DNA of 64,000 nucleotides from Ciborinia camelliae (taxonomy: Eukaryota > Ascomycota > Leotiomycetes > Helotiales > Sclerotiniaceae): NCBI GenBank assembly GCA_025890175.1, contig JANPYM010000002.1, positions 3,097,077 through 3,161,076 on the forward strand. The letters are read 5' to 3'. The notes under the pieces are model-generated. The model made no database searches, had not been told where the DNA came from, and saw only the letters and a list, made by a program, of their open reading frames with translations. Both the position numbers and the translations under genes were made by a program. Shown here piece after piece: positions 46,459-57,521 of this stretch (positions are counted from its first letter, which is position 1; every line of letters starts with the position of its first letter).

Positions 46459-49400
46459 GATTGGGTATGCTGTGAATCTTCATAGAAGATTCTCTTGTGA
46501 TATCTCTGTATTCCCAATAACATTGGCCGGCGACAAGGTATTTGAAGTTAGAGCTAGTGATGATATTGTACAAGTGAAATTTGGAGCAATGTCACGGTAA
46601 TAAACAATGGTGATGTCGAATTTTGGTTAATATTCAAGTGCTGTATAAATGGGAAGAATTAAGTATAAAAGTTGGAATCGGATAAAGTGAAGGTTTGAAT
46701 ACCCAGTAATAGAAAGCGGAAAGCTGTGGATCCGATGTTAAAAAAAGGTGATCTTGATTGAAAGTATCCTCCTTCCTTGTGTTTGAGAATAAGAACAAGA
46801 AGAAGAGCAAGGCTTATATAAATTTGAAGTGGAAATAAATTGTTTAAAAAATCTTCATTTATATATGTATATGTATATAGGTATATATAGAAATGTAAAA
46901 TGGTGAAGGGGTTTCCTTCTCTTCAAATACCTTCTAGGAAGTAGGTAGGTACATAGTAGGTATTGAAGTTATATTATTGAATTCTTTTGTTGTACGTACC
47001 CTTTTAATGATGGCGGCTGGAAGGAGCAGGTATAATAGGTAGTTAGGTATTACCTCAGGTAGATAGGTAGGTGGGTAGGTATTTATTATTTCACTGATAA
47101 AATAACCTGCCCTGACTCCTCCCAACCTGGAAGTGATGGAAGCCCGTTAGGTACGAAATCCCTTGATGCCTTGATAACTTTCGGAACGAGTTTCAATAAT
47201 GTGAAAATAAGCATTAATTACTCGGCTTAAGATTCCCTTTTGGGTGAATATGATAGGATGGATTAACAGATCTATAGATTAATCAGATGAAAAGCAGATG
47301 CACGCAGATGAAGCCATACCCAGATAGTCTATCGTCTCCGTTTTTTTCTCTCTCTCTCTTTTCAAGGGTTCAGATCCGCCAGTCTACTTTGGAACCGAAT
47401 TTGAGTTTTGGATGGAAGAGTTCTTGTACAATCATGAAGCGAGTAGCATCGGCGTGGAACTACAAATAGCAGGCAAAGGAATGAAGCATGAAGCATGAAG
47501 TTGCAGTGTTTGATTGATGTCGTGCAACACAATGTTCTTCCTTCCTACCTAGTAGTTTGGAGATACAGTACAATACCAGATTCATTCAACGGAAGGGCTG
47601 AAGATAACCTTCTTCATTGGGTTACATTCTTGAAGATCTATGATCTATTCACATCATAAATGCACTTTTTGTTGATATCTTGATTATAAAGAGCGAGGAT
47701 TTATCTTAAATTAGACAAAGATCTTCACCATATCAATAGGTATGTATAGATATTTTACATGATGGCTTTTTTTGGTCCATAACAATTACTTGGTGCAAAT
47801 TGCAATTAACGGATAATCGAGACGAGGGAGGGCCCAGCTGGCAATTGTTCTTGAATGCGTTCAGAGGCGTTTCTTATATGGTTAGTAAGACATTTTGAAA
47901 TCAAGCCGACCTTCTTCATATAGTAAGGTTAATAAGGTACCAGGTAGGGGGTATATTATCTATCTTATTTGAGTGCTTGTAGGAGTAGGACAGACGCCAT
48001 GAGTACAATTACTGTTCAATATTCATCTTGGAAAGCATCCAGCATCCAACATCTACCATGTGCTACCTTCCCATCTTTGATATGTGTGTTTGTGCTCTAT
48101 GCTTTAACCTTATCAATGATTCCAATATTTTCACCGCCGATCCATGTTCAAGATCACTGCTCAGTGATCACAACCTCGGGATGCACATGTTCGAATTCCC
48201 TTTTCTCGGGATGTGACAGTAAGTATCAGTATGTAGGATTGACTTTCATGTTTGCTTGCCTTGGCCCGGGAATAGATTTTGTAGGAGCCGTTTCTTTAAA
48301 AAGAACATTGTGCATTAAGGTTACACGTGATGAACTTAAATATCTCCACTTTTGAACAGATGTCAAATCATCAAATGAACGTTGAGGAAGCTTTTGATAC
48401 ACCGATAATATATATAGATGTTAAGCGCCGCTTATTTTTGCTGCTGAGTCTATCCACACCTTCCCGTTTGTTTCAATGCAGCCCTATGGTGTCGAAAGCA
48501 AACGGGTGAACGGGTGTAAGTGGGTTTCCAAATCAGCTTCATCCACACATCAGTCATACGTGAATCATGAAGATGGAATCTACGGACGGGCTACTTCACA
48601 CATTGATGGCACTATACGTATTGAAGATGTTCGTAAGCAAGTCGAGCATCAAGGTCTACATACAAGACTTCATTGGGGATTCCAAGTCTGAAGGCGGGAA
48701 AAGATCCCACAACGCAGAATTCATTATGATGAGGCTATCATATCCGAGAAGTCTGAGGAGTTGAAAGATGCTGACGGTAACCGTAAGGCTTGCAGAAGTT
48801 CACATCATCGTTTAGCTCCTTGCCGCTCGTCTTTTACACTGTTCGCTTCTCACCCCGCTGACCCCCCATGATCTATATACAGAACCATCGTGGCGGTATC
48901 TGTGCATGCCAAATTGTTGGTACCATTCTATCATCTTTTCTATTTCTGTCTTCTGAAATTCGCGAAGGAGTTTGCGAATAATCCTTCCAAAAACCATGTC
49001 CAGACTACCTATTCATAGGTCACTCCCCCGCATACCCGGTGGTTGAAGTTACCTATTCATAGTTGATGAAGTATCATCAAAATGATACTACCCCAGAAGC
49101 GAATATCTTGCTGCCATGTATAATCCTAAATTTGTACACTTTAATCATCAAGCCCATTTCATGTACACACCTGCACTTCGGACATCACATCCGGGGCCCT
49201 TTCTGTAACATGCTCGGGCCAGATAGGGATGGTTTGGCTCAGTCATTCTACACCTGTAAGAAGCTGATTAAGGCTTGGCTAGACTTCAATGGGAATTTCT
49301 TATCTCGTGCACCTCACTGGCCACTTCAAGATATTTTCACTGAAAACCCCTCGTTCATATTCGTGTTCAAGTTTCAACATTGAACTCCACAAGTTCAAGC

Positions 49401-49960
49401 ATTCACGAGTGGATCATAAGAGGCAATGAACTTGAGAGCGCAAGTATATCTATCTCTCAGGAAGTAACGAATAGAAATGCTTGAGCTTCGTAGAAGAACG
49501 GGTGGCGTCGAGGTACTCTGTATGAATAAAATCAAACAAGAGAAGTACCCAGCGGGCAACAATACGCCAGCAAAGCCATGGCGTGTATAGTAAATGCTCT
49601 GTTGAAAAGCAGTTGTTACACAACTGAAAACTTGGCAAAGGCGCGATTGGTCTCTAATCAATACATCCCACTTTTTGGTAAAATGTAATTAATTCATCGC
49701 CAAATAAACCTACATATTTGATGTCCTTTCGCTGCGCGCCATCTGTATTAGAATCCCGTGAAGTTTATTCCATGTCGAATTCTGTAGTGATTCTGTCCTG
49801 TCAGAGCCTGAGAACTCCCACCTTTAACGAAATCCAACTTCAATTTCAATTCAATTTTGGGAAATACGAAAAGTGTGAGTTGGGTAGCGGATCTTCATCT
49901 CCATCTTTCAAATACCGGAAAGGTGATCATGTGACTTCCCAAAAGTATTGTTGCACGTCG
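46459..49960. other. Gene-poor region, first part
   Basis: Promoter and leader of the regulator gene, then AT-rich DNA with TAGGTAGGTAGG-type simple repeats (46940-47090) and a TATATGTATATGTATATAGG stretch near 46862. Reading frames here (for example 47969-48355) are short, Cys/Ser rich and lack domain character. No RNA gene was recognised. Confidence 0.45.
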
Positions 49961-50000
49961 TAAAAAGTGCGCTCGCCCTCTCATTGGCCAGCCAATTTTT
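49957..50000 (-). repeat. Inverted half-copy of the CCAAT/GAGCGCA module
   Basis: On the minus strand CCAAT (49987-49983) is followed, 13 bases from its start, by GAGCGCA (49974-49968). This is the same pair and spacing as in the five-copy array downstream, but in the opposite direction. A TTGCACGTCG sequence lies just beyond it. A second CCAAT lies on the plus strand at 49991-49995, 4 bases from the first, giving an ATTGGCCAGCCAAT near-palindrome. Confidence 0.6.
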
Positions 50001-50714
50001 GAAGTCGGTTCCTTTTTTGGAAGTCGAAAAATAAATACTTCCCAGCAGAATTCAGAGGCGAAAATTAGTGCGCTCTGGTCGCATTCTAATGCGCCATCCG
50101 GCGACGTAAAGAAGGGTAGGTTTTTTGAAAGTCGAATTTTGCGCCGGTTTTGCGCCAGTTTTGCGCATTCTCACATCTGAGGATTTTTCGGTTTTGATAA
50201 TTTGGGAATTTGGCGTGCATGACTCATGTTTCAGGTGGGTTAAGATAGTGGGATAATGCGCAAATGGGGTTGGGTTGTTGATGCTATGGAGGTTTTGAAT
50301 TTTGGGTTGTTTTGATGGTAGATAGGAAACGTCGTGTGGAGGCGTCGCGAGTGTATATTTTGTAATTTTTCATCTTCAAATATGGCAGTTTATTGGAATT
50401 TGTTCTTTCTGTATGGTGTATGCTCTTTTGCTGATATCATGATACCAAATGAGTAGTCTTGAAACTAATAAGTACGTAAATAAATCATGGCAAGTGCTGG
50501 CTCCATGCTGAAATTTCGCTTGTCTATTAGTATTTTTGGTAAGGAGAGGAGAGCTGGGTTTGTGGATTGGCAGCGGGAACGTGCACAGCAGGAACATGCG
50601 AGGTTATTTCTATCAATACCTACCGAGGGTTGTGAGTGGATGAACAGTTGGGACTAAAGTGAATAGCCTACCTCCTAGGTAGGTATGGTCTGAACTCGAA
50701 CCTGAATTCTAAAT

Positions 50715-51992
50715 TTGTTGCATATCTGAACAATCTCGAATTTGACGTAAGCATACTGAGAGAACCAATAGAACTCGGAGCGCAAAGATACAGTCTCTCA
50801 AAGGACCAATAGTTATGCGAGCGCAACCGGTAGTTCGTCAATGGTGACTAGTTTAGCGGCGGGGCCACAGCTCGGTGAATCTTATAATGGCGGCGGGAAC
50901 TTTGAGTGGCTAGATGACCTGCGGTATCCTAAACTAAAGTGAATAGTCCGGAACCTGAACTCTGAGAAAGGTTTTGTTGCATATCTGCAAAATGGTATCC
51001 ATTCTTGAATTTAACGTAAGCAGGCTGGAAGAGCCAATGAAGTTGCGAGCGCAAAGAGGAAGTCTTCTAGGAAGCCAATAGATTTGCGAGCGCAAACACC
51101 TGCAGTTCTTTGGAGAGCCTTTGAGGCTCAAATCTAACGACGTGGGGGGTGAATAAGTTTGGGGACTAGTGGCGAGAGTGAAAGAGATTATAGCGGCAAA
51201 TCCAAAGAATCATGTGGCTGAGATCTGCTGGGATCGCTGGCCTTTTCTCATCTTTACGTGAATTGGGCCGATCTGGATCTACCTGGACCTTTGAATCTGG
51301 AATTGTTGCATATCTGCACAATCTTGAAATTGACGTCATCATGTTGAGAGAGCCAATGAAGTTGCGAGCGCAAAAAGCAATTTTACAGAGCCGGAGCCAG
51401 CCAATAGATTCATGAGCGCGAAAATGAATATTAGAAAGATTCACAAGGACTCTAGATTTCGAATTTGGTTACGAGCCCCTGAACTGGGTATCAGCAACGG
51501 GACGGAGCGGGAGCCACACTTCCAAAGTCCCAAGTGGCTACTTAAAGTTCATTAGACTCCCCCATAATTAGTGAATCGAGGCCGGTCGAGAATTCAATCT
51601 GGATCCTCACTTTGGATTTGTTGCATATCTGATCAATCTTGAATTTGACGTAATCATGTTGAAAGGACCAATGAAATTGGGAGCGCAAAAGGTAATACTG
51701 AGAAGCCATCCAATGGACTCGCGATCGCAAGAAGAAGCTTTAGGAAGATTTGTTAGTATGAACCAGGGGGGTGTCAATCACATCTCCAGAGTTGCCATTG
51801 GCTCAGCTGAATTGTTAGTGTTCCCCAGCTTCAGTGAATCAAGGTGGCTCTAGAACTTGATCTAATCCCCAATATCAATTTGTTGCATATCTGTTCAATC
51901 TCGAAATTGACGTAATCAGGTTGAAAGGGCCAATAAAATCTCGAGCGCAAAGAGATAGTTTGTTAGGGAACCAATGGAATGCAAGCCCCAGA
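50715..51992 (+). repeat. Five-copy array of a TGACGT/CCAAT/GAGCGCAAA module with fixed spacing
   Basis: Five copies in the same direction. Box order is TTGTTGCATATCTG, TGACGT(A/C)A, CCAAT, GAGCGCAAA, CCAAT, GAGCGCAAA. TGACGT starts: 50743, 51012 (as TAACGT), 51331, 51646, 51908. First CCAAT: 50765, 51034, 51353, 51668, 51930. Second CCAAT: 50806, 51075, 51401, 51710, 51971. TGACGT-to-CCAAT is 22 bp in every copy. CCAAT-to-GAGCGC is 13 bp in all ten pairs; the last two second-pair copies have decayed GAGCGC boxes. GCATATCTG to TGACGT is 23 bp in four copies and 33 in the second. A GTGAAT box precedes each copy by 40-61 bp. Copy period is 262-319 bp and the DNA between modules is much less alike. 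TGACGT is the bZIP (ATF/CREB) core and CCAAT the HAP/NF-Y core (established); function here is unknown. Confidence 0.85.
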
Positions 51993-51999
51993 AATATAC

Positions 52000-53408
52000 T
52001 TTTGGAAGGCGCGCTAAGATATCGTACCATTATGGCGTGGAATCTTCAAATGGACTCGGTGAATTTGAGATGACTCATGTACCTACAAGGCATTTCTTCT
52101 CTGAAAGTCACCAACTGATAGAGCTTGAGAGTCATGCTAGCAAACTAATAAGGACTAAACTGTATTGCCCGTTCGGGCTGGATGGATGGTTACTTCCTAT
52201 TTGGGTATTTTCTACATATGATGACAATTTTCTTTTAAGAAAGTTTTCTTCCTTGGGCTTGATGATAATCTTCTTTATTTTATGCATCCGTCCAAAATTC
52301 CCCGTACATTGAAGAATTTATGTCAAGACTCTGCCGTACCCTCTGAGATGGAATTATACCTAGGCTAGGCATTATTTTGGAAGTCTACTTGCGATAATTG
52401 ATATTTAATATAGATAGAACACATATCACAAACTACCTATAAAAGCACTAATAAAAGCTAAAAGTAAGTTGTAGTCGTCGCATTTTCGAAAATCTGCTAT
52501 CGCCTTGAATTCTCCAAATTTTCGATCAAGAGTTCTATACAACCCCGATGCTTATACCCAGTACCATGCTTCAGGATATCAATGATCCGTATTTGTCCTG
52601 AGAACTAACTTTCTCGCTTTGTGTATTACTACCATTTCCGATTGGTATTGACTTGTTGTTGTTATTCTGCTGATGCGTATACACAATGGGAAAGAGATAG
52701 AGATATATCCAATATGGTAGGTTAGAAAGATGTGTTACAAACCTAGAGTTTTACTTCATAGACTGGTAGCTTCCAGACTCGGAGTGAGTTCTTGCGGGGC
52801 TAAGGAGTTAATGAGTAAGAGGTCATTGTGAGGATCAAGGAGTAATACGAGTTTATAGATACCCTCGTAGACTCAAGAATACGACAGCTGTACCAGAAAA
52901 GGATATATCGAAAATCGAACATCAAGTGCGGCTTATTGCTGCTGTTTATTGGCATCTGTAAAATTTGTAATATGACAGACGTCTTAAAGTTAAAGCACGG
53001 AGACATCGAGACCATGTCAGTGATCTCGTAATTGAAGGCATGCAGTGGCAGTCATAATTCATTTCTACTGTCAGTACCTAATTCTTGTTATCATTATCCT
53101 GTTTACGTCAATGGGACTAACCTTGGAAGACTGAAGTAACATTCAAAAGAAATGATACTCAAGACTGGAACTCGGCAGAAAAAATAGAAGATACTGTCTT
53201 CGCGAGGTGGAGAAGAGTCTCAACTTTGAATGGTATCCGATAACAGGATTCTATAAATCTTTATAGAGAAGTAACAGCTGTCCCGGAAGAGATATCATTG
53301 TTGTAAGAACACGATTAATGTACATACTATGCACAATAATACAACAATTATATACCCCGATTCGAAATTGAGAGATCAATTTCATCTCAAATTTAGATTG
53401 TGGTTCAA
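52000..53408. other. AT-rich gene-poor region
   Basis: No gene, tRNA or recognisable transposon was seen. Short frames only. Confidence 0.4.
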
Positions 53409-53440
53409 CCCCCCCCCCCNNNNNNNNNNCCCCCCCCCCC
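53409..53440. other. Assembly gap inside a poly-C run
   Basis: Eleven C (53409-53419), ten N (53420-53429), eleven C (53430-53440). The fixed N number means the true size of the homopolymer or missing DNA is unknown. Confidence 0.98.
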
Positions 53441-56040
53441 AACAAAAACGTATCATGTAACCTGATTTATATATATTGCCCAAGAGCAATAGTGATAATG
53501 AAATAAAGGCAACAACTACTCTTCTCCCGATCAAACACTTCAGTGGTGAATCCTCTGAAATGACAGCGAGTAACAGTTTTGATACTGGTCCTGATTTTCG
53601 TACCTCAAGTATTCATTAACCCTCCGAACTTAAAAGCTGACCCTTTTAAAGGAGGTAAGTGACCATATTCTTATTCTTAGTTCTCCACTCAGGTGCTTTT
53701 CTCAGTTGGTGCTTTATATCACGGAAAGCAGGCACTCATGAAGGCTGCAAATTCGAGGAGCCCCTTTCAGTGTAACAGTTACGAAGTCTTGTATCCTCCG
53801 CAATTGGAAATAAGGTATCATAACCCTTACCTAAGGACATGACATAATTAGTAAATGAAAATTATTTTCCCAGAGCTTGGATGTCACATTGTTATGATTT
53901 TTTGTTGATATTATTATTGTGTATCGAGCTAGTGTATGTAGAACTACTTTATATCAACATGATTTAAAAGTTCCTGATTCGGATTTTGAATGTGAGAGGA
54001 TATTGTCCTCGAGATAATGGTGTCGGAATTTGATGATAATAATTCATTGAACGTCTGGATAGATATGATACGACAGTAAATTATTTGAGGATATGATGAT
54101 TTCAAGATTATCAGCGAACCTACAGTATCTCACTTCTAAAGCTTCTCAAGAGAAGAGAGCAGGAGTCTACGGCGTGACACTCTTGACTCTCAGCATCATT
54201 TGGGATCCATCACAAAGCTGAAACCTCAGCCTGCCATGTTTCTCATCATGGAATTGCACGTCTGCAGCTCTAGACAAGGACCGGAATCATTGGTATATAT
54301 ACAAGCGATACCAGATATTGGTCACTTAAGCTAAGAAATGGAGAATGTGAGGTCTCCTACTCGACTACGTACATGAAATCATGCCTACGGAAAGTTGATC
54401 ATTCCCCCATATATATAAGAGAAGATTTTGAGAGCCTTTGGATCTTTAAAGTACATTATATACTCTCTACATGCTTACACATGGGCCCATCAGACCTATC
54501 GCGGCTTTTACTCTAATCACAAATCTCATCCTGCTTGAGCCTATCATGCAAAAGATATTATCAGATGATGAGAAAGATCTAAATGACAGTAAACATGAAC
54601 GGATTTAGTAGAATGATAATAAATATCATATCAGTAAGCTACAGGGCGAAAATTCTGATTCTCTGATCAAGACATAGCAGTATCCTGCACCATCTTTGAG
54701 CGAAGTCCTTGAGGGGAGTTTGTTGGATTAGAAACCTTGATTGAACTGTAATAGCTCAATATCTACCTTATATTTTCCGTGGCCACTGTAGAACGTGAAC
54801 GTGATCATGACGGAAGAAGAGAATTTCAATTTACTGGAACTATCTTGCAGAAACTCCGCTTTTAATGGGAGCCCTTCCATTTGAGTATGGAATTAGAACA
54901 ATTAATTCAATGATAATTAGTAGGCGTTAGGTGGTGGTTGATTGTGAGCTAGACTACTTTTCCAAGACAGTAACTTGAGCCCCCTTCGTGTCAATTATTC
55001 ATCTCAGTAGACACTTTCAAACCTAGTTATCCACTAATGAAATTGATGGTATTAACAACAAAAATGTGAAAACTGGCAGTGATTCTTTACACGAGACGAG
55101 GGTTTATTGTAAGATTTGACAAAGATCTAAATATACTGCCGCTGTCATGTCGTTCTGAAAACTGAGCACTTCCAGGGGCAAATCGGGGCAATAAAGCTCT
55201 CTCTGCAACTATTGCTGTTGGATGATGACATTTATGTTCTGCAAAACTATTTGTACTGACGACATTTCGAGGTAAAACGCAGGCCCAGGAGAAGTTGCTC
55301 TAGAAAGGTCGAAAATGACATATATACTAACGAGCAAAGTGTATTTACTTTCACTGTAGTATGTTCATAACAAGGAGACAGCAAACATTCAGACGGAGAC
55401 TAGCTTCTGGTATGAGGTCAAATCTGTGAATGCACCTCTTGCGACGTAGAACAAAAAGCTTAAGCCAGCAGGAAAATATGATATTGGAGGCATATAGCTT
55501 CTGATACTTTCACGTCATATAATTTTTGGCATGCAACAAAACTTCTTACCCAAAATGGGCGAATGTTTCTATACGAGATCTATCGAAATATATTTAGGCA
55601 AGTGAGCTTACATCTCACCTACTCTAGGGCGGCAACTAAGAAGTTATCCCTTAAAAAATTTGGGTTAAAAATTAAAACCGGTGGAAGGTCCTCACTTACC
55701 CGTAGAGAAATTGTTGGCATTGACTTATGCTCATATAACCTGCAATGACTTTCCGAGAGACCAACTCTCGTGATCTACGAAATACCTAATAATAAACACT
55801 GTATTATGTATTTGGGCCTAAAGCTGGCACCACATCTAGATCAGGGAGTGGCACTTCCCATCTAACCAAACCTCAAAGGTTAATTATGTTGTCCCAGGTT
55901 ATCAAAGACTGCTATAATGGTTGGATGCCCCGCATTCTTGTGAAATATCTAATACCAGGAATACTTCGATCATTGTATTGCCCCAAAAGGTTTAACTCAA
56001 CTTGAGGACAAAATTCCCCAATCCAGATCCGCACCCCACC
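53441..56040. other. AT-rich gene-poor region, second part
   Basis: About 2.6 kb with no supportable gene. It has many short TATATA and GATATC-like words and no long frame, which could be ancient repeat-induced mutation of a transposon, but no transposon protein remnant could be read. Confidence 0.4.
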
Positions 56041-56085
56041 TGTCGATCATTCTCAGTTCCACAGATCACCACCCATCAACTATCC

Positions 56086-56670
56086 ACGCATCCGGCGTGC
56101 CATAGCCTCATGTATGTAGGAAGAAAGATGGTACATTCTACACTGGCAGCAGTGTGTAAGAAAGCAAGACAAGGAACCCATTACCACCACCTTTTGACAG
56201 TGCATTAGCCCTTCCTTCACCGACATGAACTTTGGACCCTGATTTTAGCCAACTTTTACCCCTCCAACACATCAATGACATCACCCATCATCCGCACTTG
56301 CGGCGTCCAAATATTTCAGTTTCAGAATCCATATCAAAGCCTGCACTGACAGCAATTCTTCTAAACCCAAGTCAAGAAATCCTTATCAAATATCTCTTTA
56401 GCCGCCACTAGAGCCTGATTCATCGACACACGATTGGGACCCTGAGTATAGTTTCCGCTATCTCTCCGTCAACCAAACTTGCCACTTCAACAGATTACAA
56501 CCTATCCACGCTTGAGGCGTACGAATTCTAAAACTCCAGATCAATTCCACGCTAACGTGCCTCCCGCCTCCCACGTCCCAAATTTTGGACCCTGATTTTA
56601 GTTTCCTTTATTCTCCATGCTCCATCATATGTGAATCTGACATGTCCCTCCAACTTTGATCCCTGATCCT
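56086..56670 (+). repeat. Degenerate repeats with GGACCCTGA and CGC-x-TGCGGCGT words
   Basis: GGACCCTGATTTTAG-like words occur at 56234, 56437, 56587 and, weaker (GATCCCTGA), at 56658. A second word of type ATCC(A/G)C(A/G)C-x4-GGCGT occurs near 56086, 56288 and 56508. The order alternates, suggesting an old tandem duplication of about 200-220 bp that has diverged and lost parts. Confidence 0.5.
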
Positions 56671-57521
56671 TCATCCCCCATAATCCACTCTCTTTCCTCA
56701 TCTCGCGAGTCGCCTCATTCCCAGACCGCCAATCACCCCACCAACATCCCTCATAATTGACCACCACGTGAACAAATACAAACCCTCGTATTTCCGATCC
56801 GCACCTTGCGATGGATCATTGAGATCATCCAGAAAAACATTGAACAACGCACAACAGAGCGCATAGAAGTATAATACAGCGCTTAAAAGTATAATAATGA
56901 AACGTATAACTTTATGCCCCACACTCCATGCAGAGTAAAAAAAGTGAAGAGGCGCTTCATGCGAACCTTGCTCATTGAACCCCACCATTACTGTAATCCG
57001 CATCCAACATCAGTCACGTGGAATCCGTCAAGTTTTAACTTTCAACCTCTTGATTTACAAAGAAAGACGGCATTATTATCGATATCATTATTGATTTCCT
57101 ACTCGTAAGTGAAGTTTCATGACTTTTGCTTCGTTTCACGGCCCGAAATTTACTACTGTCAAATCTGTTTTGATCAACTCTTGCCCTCTACAATCCTAAT
57201 CCTTCAGAGGTATTTGAATCAATAATGATACGCATCTGGGATTAGCCTTTTGCTAGGGTTGGGACGAGAATGACTTATTCTTTGCTTGAGGCTCGGTCAA
57301 GCTAGGCAAAGTTCACTAATCTTTATTTTGAGGAAAGGGAAATATGTAAAATTTGACTGATATATACAGAGTGTCAAAGGTCTCCAAAGAGAAAATATAC
57401 ACGAAATGAAGAAGAGAACGCCGGGACTATGATCTAGCACGCGATAAACTTTTAAACTCCCGTGGAATGCTACATATGTATCAATGCATCCACGCATATC
57501 TTCCAAGCTCTATGAGCCCAT
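56671..57521. other. 3' flank of the tannase gene, nothing recognised
   Basis: No supportable gene. A minus-strand frame near 56698-57003 has Trp/Gly-rich chance character. Confidence 0.4.

Noticed and set aside
47969..48355. 128-codon + frame in the gene-poor block
   Set aside because: Mixed Cys/Ser/Ile composition, no domain, no splice support.
55563..55748. Segment LKKFGLKIKTGGRSSLTRR, resembling the KTGGRN stretch of ribosomal protein uL2
   Set aside because: The match covers only a few residues and the following sequence does not continue the uL2 pattern; likely chance.
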